Assembly: GCA_037178975.1 (NCBI GenBank)
Contig: JASJZH010000004.1
Location: 2,418,001 to 2,482,000, forward strand
Source of the DNA: Oscheius tipulae
Taxonomy: Eukaryota; Nematoda; Chromadorea; Rhabditida; Rhabditidae
DNA length: 64,000 nt
Reading direction: 5' to 3'
Of the stretch, positions 54,745 to 64,000 are shown one piece after another. The position numbers and the translations under genes were made by a program. The notes under the pieces are model-generated. The model was not told where the DNA came from. It saw nothing but the letters and a program-made list of their open reading frames with translations, and did not search any database. Numbering within the stretch: position 1 is the stretch's first letter; each line of letters opens with the position of its first letter.

Positions 54745-57700
54745 CTACCAATTGCGCTCGATCGGTGACTCGATTGGATAGCCACTGTGATCGAAGATGG
54801 CTCGGCCCGCGTTGACGATCGACGGATTCAGCTTGACGAGACCGAAATAATCGGACAGCGCCTCCAGTTGAAACCAGTTGTCTCTTGAGGCTCTGAAAAC
54901 CGGTTTTTAGTCTTTATACGTCATTTTCCCTCCCAGAAATCCTAGTTTCTAACAACAAAGAGAAGAAACAGGGTCTGAAATGTGTTAAGTTTTATCATTG
55001 TTGGCCTATCCTGTTATTGCGGGGCAAAGAATCCGCTTCTCTTCTTCCTCTTGTTGTAGTTGCGCACATCGTTCAGCATGATGACGAAGGAGACGAGAGC
55101 GATGACTGCGGCTGTACTGGACAGAATCGTCATCCATTCGACTTGGGCAAGAAGTGGCAGATGTAAGATGTCGAGACAGCCTCTCCTGTACATTCCCGTC
55201 TTCGACCATTCCTGTCCAATTGGCTTCAGATGACACTGAGGTTCTCGGCGATGACAGCAGGTCTTCGGAACGACCTCCACGTGAGTCTGGTTGTATTCCG
55301 ACGGGAAGAAGGACGTGTAATCGCCTCGACCATGCATAGAGAAGGTATGATCAGTTGAGAAGTCATCCACACTGAGAACGCCGCAACATTTATGCCGCTG
55401 GTGAAAGATGTCCGTCCCGTTGAATGGTCTACTCACGACCAGATGTTCCTTGAGGACGTAGATGTAGGCTTCTCCTAGAGGATCCGCGATGCCCATTCTG
55501 TCGTTTGGGAACCTTGCCAGATCGTGCGTGAGGAGAGCACACCAGACAGCCAATCCAATTGTCCAGAGGAGATAGAGAAACGAGTGGAGAATGGTCATGA
55601 GCACGGTCTCGCCGTGTTTGAAAATGATGCAGATGTGGATGAGAACCAGTGTCGTGATCAAAAGACTGCCGACCAATGGAAGGACGAAGATCGTCTCGAC
55701 GCGCTTCTTCACAGCATCCATCACTCTGGCGAGTTCTGCCGAACTGTCCATGTCGTTTGTGAACTCCTCGTTGTAGGGAATGAAGGTGAAGGGGATGAAA
55801 ACGCCAGTCACGAAGAGAGCCAGCACCGGCGTCACGAGAGCTAGTAGCAGAACCATGGCCCGGTAGGCTGCCCGATGAGCGAAACGGACCTTCGTCGGTA
55901 GACTCATCAACGCCACTTGCTCACAGTCTCTTTCCTGCATCCAGACGCGATATTCGACTATTCTTCTTGTTGCAGAGACTATTGCATTTTTGGAAAAAAA
56001 AGCTTTTTGTTACCATAGAATAGCTATTTGAACTCGATCATGCTTACCTCGATGCAATCAACGTGGCCCAAGCCAGTTCCAAATCTGCATTCCGCAAGCC
56101 GACTGCATATGACCTCGAAGCTCGTGAAATTACTGCCACCATGCAGAGATGGTTCTGCAAACTTTTTAACGCATAGAATTCAGACTTCTCACTTCAAAAA
56201 TGCGCGCTAATCCCTCGAGACTACCGTAATCCTGGGCGAGATTCTTGCCCTGTTCGGCAATCATCTTCGCGATCACGGCATTCACTCGCGACATCGAGAA
56301 TTCGAGCTCTTGACAAGCTAGTTGGAGTGAAGGATGAGCATGTTCAGCGATGTAATGTTGCAGTTTGGGATTCTTCAAGTCCGACTGGATCTTTTCGTTG
56401 AAAAGCAGTCGTTTCAGAGTGCTCGTTATTCTGAAACCTGCTTTATGTGGCACTAATAAAAGAAACATACGCAGTCTTTGTCGAACTCCATGTCGAAAGT
56501 GTAGCCACGGAAATCTGCTCGACGGTGTCTCCTTCGGTAAAAAGACCTAGAATGGCCGTCACGTCGCGAATATTCTTCTCAAACTGGCGATCGAGCTGAT
56601 TTGAACAGAGGCCTAACACTTCGATGGAGGTTCGAACCGTTTCTAGCAGCATTTCCCGCGTCATTTTCTGTAACCTTTGTTGGAAAATAGGATAAGAAAC
56701 TTACCAGAATTAAAGCGTTTTCCACGTCGAGAACTGCCGGAACTCCCTCATCCAAGAGACCATTCATGTAATAGAGGGCCGACTCGAGAGAATAGAGTTT
56801 TAGGGAAAGAGAGGCGATTATTTTCTGGATCGAGGTGGAGGAGGACATCATTTGGCGATTCTGAACGTCGTTTTCAATAAAAGAGGTTGCAACATACGTT
56901 GACTCGGGAAGACGATCTATTGCAGAAAGTGGTCAAATCGGCAAGAACTCTCTTCGTGTAGCCGATGGCCGTGGCAGCTAAGGGACTGATTCTGCCGCTA
57001 ACAATCTCGTTCTTGATTTCCTCACCACTGCCGACCTCTCCGAGAATGTTCTCCTCGTTGACGGTCGTCGAAATGTCCATTGTTCCAACTGAAACTTGGC
57101 GGTTTGATATAAAATGCGGTTCCTACTATTGAATCCCTTCAATCCCATTGTCTCCTCCCGACTGAAGCTCCACTTATCTGTGGATTTTATCGCCGATTTG
57201 TCTATGATGTAGCAGGAAACTGTCTGTGATCCCTGGAGTTAATTTTTATAGAGAAAAGAAGAGGAACATACAGTATGCGGCTCTTTTGATGTGGCAAAGA
57301 CGATGGCCAGATTGGCGTCTGCTTGAGCGAGAACAGGGAGATTCTGCAGGGTAATGTTCGAGGAGACGCCTATATTTTTGAGAGCTTCGGCTGTCATATT
57401 TTCGGAACTAAAAACAGTTTAACCTGCAGAAACTACTTAAAACTTACTTGCTATAGTCGAAGTTGACTATGGCCGGACGGCATTCGCCGCTGGCCAGCTG
57501 TGGAAGATATTTCCGTTTCTGCTCGTCCGATCCATAGAGTAAAAGAAGATTTGTCGCGACTCCGGCCACACTAATATGAGAAAATATATTCCAATCTACT
57601 CCTAGTTCCTAAATCAGTTTTAGCTTTTGAAGTTGCAGGGCAAACCTCGAATATTTTAGAGACGTCCTTTCTGCACATGCCGAGTCCGCCGAAATCTGCT

Positions 57701-58147
57701 GGAATCAAGGCTGCCTGGAGTTTGTTGCTGGCCAAGGCTTCCCTAATTTTAGGTGTTAGACCCTTTTCGAGCTCTATATTCGACGGATTTACTGAAAATA
57801 CGTTGACAATGCTGGAAAACAACATACTACTGGCTTCTAGAGAAGATCTCAACGCAGATGCATACCCTAAGATGTTTGTCACGTCATCTGTGTCAGAGTA
57901 TTCGGGGAAAATCATAAAATCCTGAACAAAAAAGCATGAAGAAATAATAAAGTCAGACCTTCTCGAACTTGTTCATTGCCAGTCCTCGGCTCAAGGAGAC
58001 TTTCTCGACGTTCTTGCCGATATTCGTCAGATTTTGAATTCTGGATGTCTGAATGACACTTGTACTGGCCTTCTCTTTGGTTGCTGAACTGAATACTCGG
58101 CTTTGAACCCGTTTTGAGACGAGCAACCGTCCATTCGTCGAGTACAT
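54745..58147 (-). CDS. ACAD9/VLCAD-like acyl-CoA dehydrogenase
   Basis: Starts MYSTNGRLLVSKRVQSRVFSS (58147), a mitochondrial-targeting type N-terminus, directly after TTTCAG. The early part aligns with ACAD9 (LSRGLAMNKFEKDFMIFPEYSD; ALIPADFGGLGMCRKDVSKIFE). Later parts include QKRKYLPQLASGECRPAIV, ENILGEVGSG, FTEGDTVEQISVATLST (position of the FEGTN...L block, with the EG kept) and NHLCMVAVISRASRSYAVGLRN. The middle is much diverged and many substrate-binding residues are changed. The last exon, 54745-54892 (ASRDNWFQLEALSDYFGLVKL...SPIERNW), joins the exon at 56048 in the correct phase and ends like VLCAD/ACAD9. That would make a 1,155-nt intron (54893-56047) containing a tetraspanin gene on the same strand. 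Confidence 0.78.
55014..55940 (-). CDS. Tetraspanin, nested in the acyl-CoA dehydrogenase intron
   Basis: A single open frame of 308 residues without introns. Membrane segments: AYRAMVLLLALVTPVLALFVTGV, IFVLPLVGSLLITTLVLIHICII, HSFLYLLWTIGLAVWCALL and WMTILSSTAAVIALVSFVIM. Between spans 3 and 4 is a large loop with the tetraspanin signature KCCGVLSVDD, a second CC (KTCCHRREPQC) and GCLDIL. The cytoplasmic end is basic. The annotated start is the first Met; a second Met (about 55907) fits if translation begins after a splice site (TGGATGCAG at about 55930). It lies on the same strand as the surrounding gene, so it needs its own promoter or 5' end inside the intron. Tetraspanins organise membrane microdomains. 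Confidence 0.82.
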   Translation of the reverse strand: MQERDCEQVALMSLPTKVRFAHRAAYRAMVLLLALVTPVLALFVTGVFIPFTFIPYNEEFTNDMDSSAELARVMDAVKKRVETIFVLPLVGSLLITTLVLIHICIIFKHGETVLMTILHSFLYLLWTIGLAVWCALLTHDLARFPNDRMGIADPLGEAYIYVLKEHLVVSRPFNGTDIFHQRHKCCGVLSVDDFSTDHTFSMHGRGDYTSFFPSEYNQTHVEVVPKTCCHRREPQCHLKPIGQEWSKTGMYRRGCLDILHLPLLAQVEWMTILSSTAAVIALVSFVIMLNDVRNYNKRKKRSGFFAPQ

Positions 58148-59216
58148 CTGAAATAATGTAGACGAATGACTTGTATCTTCAAGAACCGAACTTTATAGAG
58201 TAGAATATAAAGCACTCGGAGCAAGAGCTACGAGAGACTGGAAAGTGGGTGGGAGTAAACGTGCCCCATTGCCGTTTTGGTTGCCGAAACCGATCCCAGC
58301 AAACTTGGAACTTAATTTCAGTTTTTCTTCATATATTATTCTGCCTATTTGTACTTTTTTCCGGGTCTTCGATCCTAAAATAGACAGTAAGCAATAAACA
58401 AATATCAAAAAGCCTGCAAAAATCAGCATCTGTTTTCTTTCTCCGGTATGAAAGATAACCGCAAAACGCCTTCTTTCAAGATTTTAGCATTCATTTTCCA
58501 GTCTTTCATATGGTTTCTGACAATGCTTGGACTGTTCTCGACGAGAACAATGCCATATTAGCGCAAATTCACATCCCACACCTCGCTTAGCTATTATCAA
58601 GAACCAGCCATCTCTTCGCGCCCCTATTATCTACTCCTTTCGAAGATTGCGATGAATTTTTTTCGTTATCGTAAAACACATGCCAGCACAGGAATCGAAC
58701 TCCTTTTTTCCGTGGAAGTTTGCTGACAATCAGAACTGCGGACATAAAAAAAGCAGAAGTAAAACTCCTTCCGTCAATTTTTCAATTTAAAAGTGCAAAA
58801 CATTTTCCGACGGGATTTCAAGCATCTGTTTCTCCAAAATTGGCTTCCTTAAACAAGAATCTCTCCAAAATTAGCCCCTTATCTCACATCTGACACCTGT
58901 TCGTGGTCCGTTATCACCGATGTCACCACATCCGCAAAGTTCACTGGTTCGCCATGAGCTGTGAGATAAGAGTGAATCAGCTGCACGGCCTCCCCTCTCT
59001 CAAACTATGCTACAAATATATCCCACCACGCAACTTGAGCAAATCCTTCTCATCCAGGTCTCAACCTGATCCACTTCTATTTCAGACGCCTTCTCGCGCG
59101 GTAGTACTCCCCCTTATGAGGCTAATCAGGTATGTTCCGTACGGCTGTTTACGAGGATGTTGTTCAGCTAATATACATTTCCACCCTCTATTCACTATTT
59201 TGGGCCCGTCCACCAG
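58148..59216. other. Divergent spacer before the diacylglycerol kinase
   Basis: About 1 kb between the start of the acyl-CoA dehydrogenase gene (minus) and the first supported exon of the diacylglycerol kinase (plus). Earlier diacylglycerol kinase exons encoding the PH domain may lie in 58.9-59.13 kb, but I could not assemble them in frame. At about 58683-58745 (minus strand) there is a B-box GAGTTCGATTCCTG followed by GTGCTGGCA, another tRNA-like relic. The spacer is otherwise AT-rich. Confidence 0.45.
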
Positions 59217-62200
59217 ATGGATGTTTGGCGACACTCTGTCTCCAAACTGCGGCAGGGACATCCGGAAAAGGTGAGTCTGCAAAAATAGCCAGCAGTACCG
59301 TGTAATTCAGACAAACGCGGTAGAGGCGCTGCTCAGCTCCTCTGAAAGTGCCCACACATGGATTCAGATACAGGTTGGTCGAGTTATCTATAGCAGGAAT
59401 TCCAATTTCAGTACACACCTGCGCAATTGCTCAAGAGACCACGGTTTTGTAATGTCTGTCGCGAGAAGTTGACCGGCTTTCCGCAGCACGGATGGAGTTG
59501 TGATGTGTGTAAGATAAAAACGCACAGAAAGTGTATGAACCATGTGGCCGACAAGTGCAAATGGACCATCGAATGTCTCATTCCGCACCATCTGCAGTAC
59601 ATCAGCCCGGAGAACTCGATCATGCCTCATCAATGGGTCGAAGGCAACATCTCTCCCTCCTCCAGATGCGCTGTCTGTGAGCGCAATTGCGGCTCTGCTC
59701 TTCGGTTACAGGTTTTTACTCATTTTTTCAATTTTCCACTAAAAAAAACAGGACTGGAGGTGTCTCTGGTGTGCCTGTACCGTCCACGACGGTTGTCTGG
59801 CCCAGCTTGGACGCGGCTGTAACCTTGGAGCCTTCGCGATATCCTGTGTCCCGCCTCTTTCTGTGAACGAAATCTCGCCAGAGGGAGAGTACAAGCTCCG
59901 ATGGGACGCTATTGGTAAGTCAAGAAACTTTTCAGTTCCCATGAAATCATTAGGCTCCGAATGCGGAGGAAGTAGTCCTCTCTGCGTGATGGTCAACTCG
60001 AAATCCGGTGACAGTCAAGGACAGAGAATGATCCGGAAGTTTAAACGACTACTAAATCCTATACAGATCTTCGACATCATCTCGTGTGGGCCTGATTTCG
60101 CGTGAGTTTGCCCCACTTTCCCGTCGATTTCCCCTTCAGACTCTCTCTATTCAAATCTCTCGACAGTTTTCGGATTCTAGTCTGCGGTGGAGACGGAACT
60201 GTCGGTTGGGTACTCACCGCCATGGATCGTCTCGACCTGCATAAAAAGGTTTCGCTTTTTCTATGATCCTGCCAGTAAAGACCGATTCAGTGTCAATTAG
60301 CTGTTTTACCTCTGGGTACGGGTAACGATCTAGCCAGGGTTCTTGGCTGGGGTCACGCTTTCTACAATGTACACGAACTGCCTCAACTGTTGCAAGAATT
60401 CGAGCGGGCTCCCACGAGCATGCTGGATCGGTGAGTAGTGTCTTCGTTCTCTAAACGAGTGTAAAACTACCATATTTTGTGGCAAAAGGTAGAGTCACAA
60501 TAGCGATAGAGAAAGAGTCATCATAGACTGGGCATGTGGCGTGTCTGTTGAACAGTGGTCCACTGAAGCAGTAGATGGGCACAGTACAACTGTCCGAACA
60601 AAACTTTTGGATTCAAACTGTCACCCTGTCTTGATCCTCCCTTTAACTACAATTTGTCCGCATTTGTTATTGCATTTGTGTGTGTGAAGCCTCTAGCCGA
60701 ACTGCCGTGGCAAAAGTAACGTTCTCCCAAAGACGCTAGCTCCGAAACTGACTCGGACTGACTTGCAAACAATTAGTATGCGCACAAAGTAATCTAGTTC
60801 GAAATGCCCAAAGTCTGTATGTGTATGTCTGAGGCTCTAATTGCCAATTTGCCAGTTACTTTGTGACAGCAATTACTCTTTGCAAGACAAATCGAGTCAG
60901 TTTGAGATATGCGTCTCTGGGAGAACGTTACGCCTGTCAGGGTAGCTCGACTGTAACATCATCTACCTGTCACTAGCCTCAGCGGGGCATCAGCCAAACT
61001 TGTTGGCAATAAAATCTTCCGACATGCATACATGCATACAAACACACAGACTATATACAATCAGTGTTAGGACTGTAGTTAATGTCTAGCTTTTCAGATG
61101 GAGCGTGATGATAATGGACGGACCTTCGGCCAACGCAATCAAGCAGTACGAGACTCGACTGAAGGAGCAGCTTCGTCGTGTCCTGTTCGCCGAAGAGCCT
61201 CACGAAGTGATCCAGTCTGTCCGTCAACTTTGCGGGACAATCAAGGAGCTGATGAAGGACGTGGAAGCCACCTATAGCAAAGTGGAGGAATGGGAGAGAC
61301 AGGCCGGTCAGTCGACAAACGACCCAGTGACTGGAAAGTAAGTATTAGAAAAGGACCAAAATATCAATTAGATGCGCAACGCTGATGGCCAAACTGGATA
61401 ATCTGATGAAATCTCTGGATAAGCATTCTGACGTTCAGACTGGAGAGAGCGGCTTTGAGGCAGAACTTGAAGAGAGTAGGATTTGGATTTGAAAAGGATC
61501 AAGTTGGTTTCAGACGTGGCCAGCGAGGAGAAACAGAGGCGGGACTCGTTGGTTTGCAGGGCGAACAGTCTGAAGAAGGCCATCAAGGATATTATGGACA
61601 TGGCAGAGAAGGGTCTCGAACAGCACATCAGAGAGAGGTAGTCCATTCTTTCGGTTCGTTTTCAACTTGGATTCAGCGGTGCCTCTGCAAAAAGAGCCAA
61701 ATTCCGAACGAAACGGAGCAAGACCACTCCTGGTCTGAAAATATCAGTCTCAAATCTGTCCTCTTCCTCGGCCTGTAGTCCTCCTGTTTCTCCTTCGGTT
61801 AGACGGGACAGATTGACAGTCGAAGGCTCCCAGGAGGCCAATACTCCGACTGGGACTAGCGGATATGGGCCATCTCCCAATCCACCCTTTTCGAACGCGG
61901 CATCGACGGAACTCTTGGAGCCGAACGGTTTCGAGCATCTGGAAGAGTCAGAGTCCGAAAACACCTCAGCAAAGTATGTTTCCTTATGGTTCTTTTGTAA
62001 CGAAAATTCAGCATCGGGTCTGTGCAGCCACCGACTCCAGCCTCAACAAGAGAACATTCAACAGCCATGGAGCCTGATCGACCTCCTCTGGAAGGAGAGC
62101 GACTCTTCAAGCCGATGTCCGAGTGCCAACTGTTCTCACAAGTCGAGACGGCGGATATCAAGCTCAGTCATTCGGACAGCAGCCTATTTGGTAGTCATTG

Positions 62201-64000
62201 TTGTCTACATTATACCAATGGACTCCCAGAACACGCGGCTGGATCCGGAAGGAGCAATGTCCGACTGAGAGAGGGTCGTCTCGACCAGCATTACGCACAG
62301 AAGGAGAAACATCGGAGGAGTGCCCAGGAATCCAAAGCGTGAGTTTTACCGTTCACTTACCCTTTTCCAGCTCTGACTGACAGTCAGTTTCAGTAAATTT
62401 CTGTTTGAATTAATGAATGCACTCGACCACCCCTACTTACTGAGCTCCGGTCTCTCGGACCTACCCCTCTTGGGTCCCCCGACCAATTCAGTTTATCGAA
62501 ATCTGCCTACACTAACACCGGCCATCGAGGCACCTCCCGCTGACAGAGAGAACAAGTGAGAATCCGGTAGACGTCTCTGAACCAGCTGTCGTCTGTCTGT
62601 CTCTCTCTCTCCGCTTGAACGTCTTTCACAGCTCCCTCAGTTCCACCCAAATCTTTTCTGTTTCCTAGACTTCCTCTGCTTCTGAACAAGAAAGCCTTTT
62701 CAGAGGCGAGAACTTCGTGGTGGGAGGTTCTCTGATAGCCGAGGTTCTTCTTTTGAATGCGAGTGTTCTTGGGATGGCCGGGGCGACGTGTGTCTCTCCC
62801 CTGGACACCTATAAAGAGGCCAAAGTCATGAACAACTACTTTGGAATCGGTCTGGATGCCAAGATTGCTCTGGACTTTCACAATAAGAGAGAAGGGTCTG
62901 AGAAGGTTGGTCTTCATTGTTTTATCCACAAAATCAGTTACAGACTCGAAGCAGATCGAAACTCTTCCTCTGGTACGGGATGCTCGGTGGAAGAGAGCTA
63001 ATGCACAGAACATACCGTAACCTGGACCAGAGGATACGTCTGGAATGTGACGGAGTACCCATCGATTTGCCCTCACTCCAAGGCATTGTCATTCTGAACA
63101 TTCCCTCGTATTCCGGCGGTGCCAACTTCTGGGGAACGACGAAGGAAGAGGGTTTCGTGGCTCAGAGTTTCGATGACAAACTGCTGGAAGTAGTCGCCCT
63201 TTTCGGAGTGATGCATGTGGCAACGAGTCGAGTGCCGAATGTGGTGCGACTACAAAACCACAGGATAGCTCAGTGTAGACATGTTCGTATCGTCGTCCTA
63301 GGAAACGAACCTATTCCCGTTCAGGTCAGTTATCCTAAATTTCTATCTGCTCGTTAGAATGTCTGTAAAGAAGCCTGTAACGTTGAAGTAGAAGTTTACA
63401 AGTGTCCGGGTTTTTTTCCGGTTGTCCGGTTCAAAAACTTCACAAACATATCTGGGAGGCACAGGAAAATATAATGACCTGGTGAGACAGACGGTTTAAG
63501 ATGATCACCCTTTAAAGAATCAAAAAGAACATGCTGAAAGTGGCCAAATGACGGGCATATTAGCTGGCAGCTCTCTCTTACAGTACCCTGTTTAGGTCGA
63601 CGGCGAGCCATGGATGCAGCCACCAGGTATCCTCCAGATTGTACACAAGAACAGAGCTCAACTCTTGGTCAGGGACCCGGTGAGTCAAGAGTATCAGATC
63701 AACAATGAAATCTTTTAGGCCTTCAACGCCGCTCTGAAGAAATGGGAAGAGCAGAAAGAACGCTCGACAGCTCCATCGACCCCGACAGCCATCGGAATAA
63801 CCTTTGCCCGTCGAGCTGGGGAGTTCCTTCGTCTGGTCGAGAGCGAAATACCTAATCTCGGAGTGACTTCGGCCTTCCTGGAAGCCATGGACATGGCTAC
63901 AAATTCACTGCGAACAGCTGACCAGTCGGTTAGCTTAGCCTTGTCAAAACACTGAAGAAATCCGATATTCAGAGCTGTCTCGACGCGGCCAATTACGACG
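59217..64000 (+). CDS. Diacylglycerol kinase type II (delta/eta-like), 3' partial
   Basis: Phosphorylates diacylglycerol to phosphatidic acid, ending PKC signalling. The first supported exon encodes [14 protein letters not shown], which fits the closing helix of a PH domain. Two C1 zinc fingers follow ([10 protein letters not shown]...[34 protein letters not shown]). The catalytic domain reads [28 protein letters not shown] and [17 protein letters not shown] Ser-rich insertion splits the catalytic module from the accessory domain ([48 protein letters not shown]), which is the type II arrangement. The gene continues past the window; a C-terminal SAM domain would be expected but is not visible. 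The 5' end is uncertain. Intron 60431-61097 (667 nt) holds a long inverted repeat. Confidence 0.93.
60693..60954. repeat. Inverted repeat in the diacylglycerol kinase intron
   Basis: Two arms of about 100 nt, 60693-60793 and 60855-60954, are reverse complements of each other with scattered mismatches, separated by about 61 nt. Shared words include TACTTTGTG, TTTGCAAG, CGAGTCAGTTT, TGGGAGAACGTTAC and AG.TCG.CT. The right arm is also collinear with the single copy at 17905-18038. The transcribed intron would fold into a long imperfect hairpin. No open frame. Confidence 0.8.

Noticed and set aside
62588-62614. CT/TG-rich simple repeat in a diacylglycerol kinase intron
   Set aside because: Short pyrimidine tract of the kind expected before a splice acceptor; no further structure.
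1-64000. CRISPR arrays, prophage or bacterial operons
   Set aside because: Spliceosomal introns occur throughout and no direct-repeat arrays are visible.

Overview
The window is eukaryotic: a compact animal genome, most likely a nematode. Nearly every gene is cut by very short introns (typically 35-50 nt, GT...TTTCAG). Many start codons sit 0-25 nt behind an unpaired 3' splice site, as expected if a spliced leader is added in trans. Introns well above 100 nt are the exception, and several of those hold a nested gene, a tRNA-like sequence or a repeat. A degenerate tyrosine kinase (8.1-8.7 kb) resembles the Fer-like kinases that are expanded in nematodes. The exact lineage cannot be read from the sequence; another compact-genome animal is not excluded. 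No plasmid, phage, CRISPR or rRNA features were seen.

Layout. 0-8 kb: 3' end of the retromer gene VPS26, then a complete PDZ-bearing class XVIII myosin. 8-10 kb: kinase pseudogene (minus) and an intronless GSK3-like kinase. 10.6-21.6 kb: four plus-strand genes, three or four of them plausibly cell-division genes: a coiled-coil protein with a Hook/NuMA-like N-terminus, a Zwilch-like kinetochore protein, MOB3, and a kinesin-7/CENP-E-like motor. 22-25 kb: a Toll-like leucine-rich-repeat receptor without a TIR domain, with an antisense tRNA-Arg-like gene in one intron. 25-31 kb: a Tudor-domain protein, an HP1-type chromodomain protein, TMEM203, and the 3'-5' exonuclease ERI-1. 31-35 kb: ribosome biogenesis pair NOG1 and RRP8. 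35-42 kb: a small coiled-coil protein and the HOPS/CORVET subunit VPS11, which carries a nested minus-strand membrane-protein gene in a 1.9-kb intron. 42-51 kb: the spliceosomal helicase BRR2 (minus). 51-53 kb: gene-poor. 53-58 kb: an unrecognised charged protein, a small secreted cysteine-rich protein, and an ACAD9-like acyl-CoA dehydrogenase (minus) whose last intron appears to contain a tetraspanin gene. 59-64 kb: a type II diacylglycerol kinase running off the window end.

The most unusual material is in the large introns and spacers: two nested genes, a dispersed element present as a long inverted repeat in the diacylglycerol kinase intron and as a single copy 43 kb away, and a scatter of tRNA-like (B-box/T-arm) relics, some sharing a common head sequence. 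VPS11 also ends in an unusual tail with five NPF motifs.

Gene models were assembled by eye from reading frames, splice consensus and recalled family sequence features. Exon edges in divergent genes may be off.
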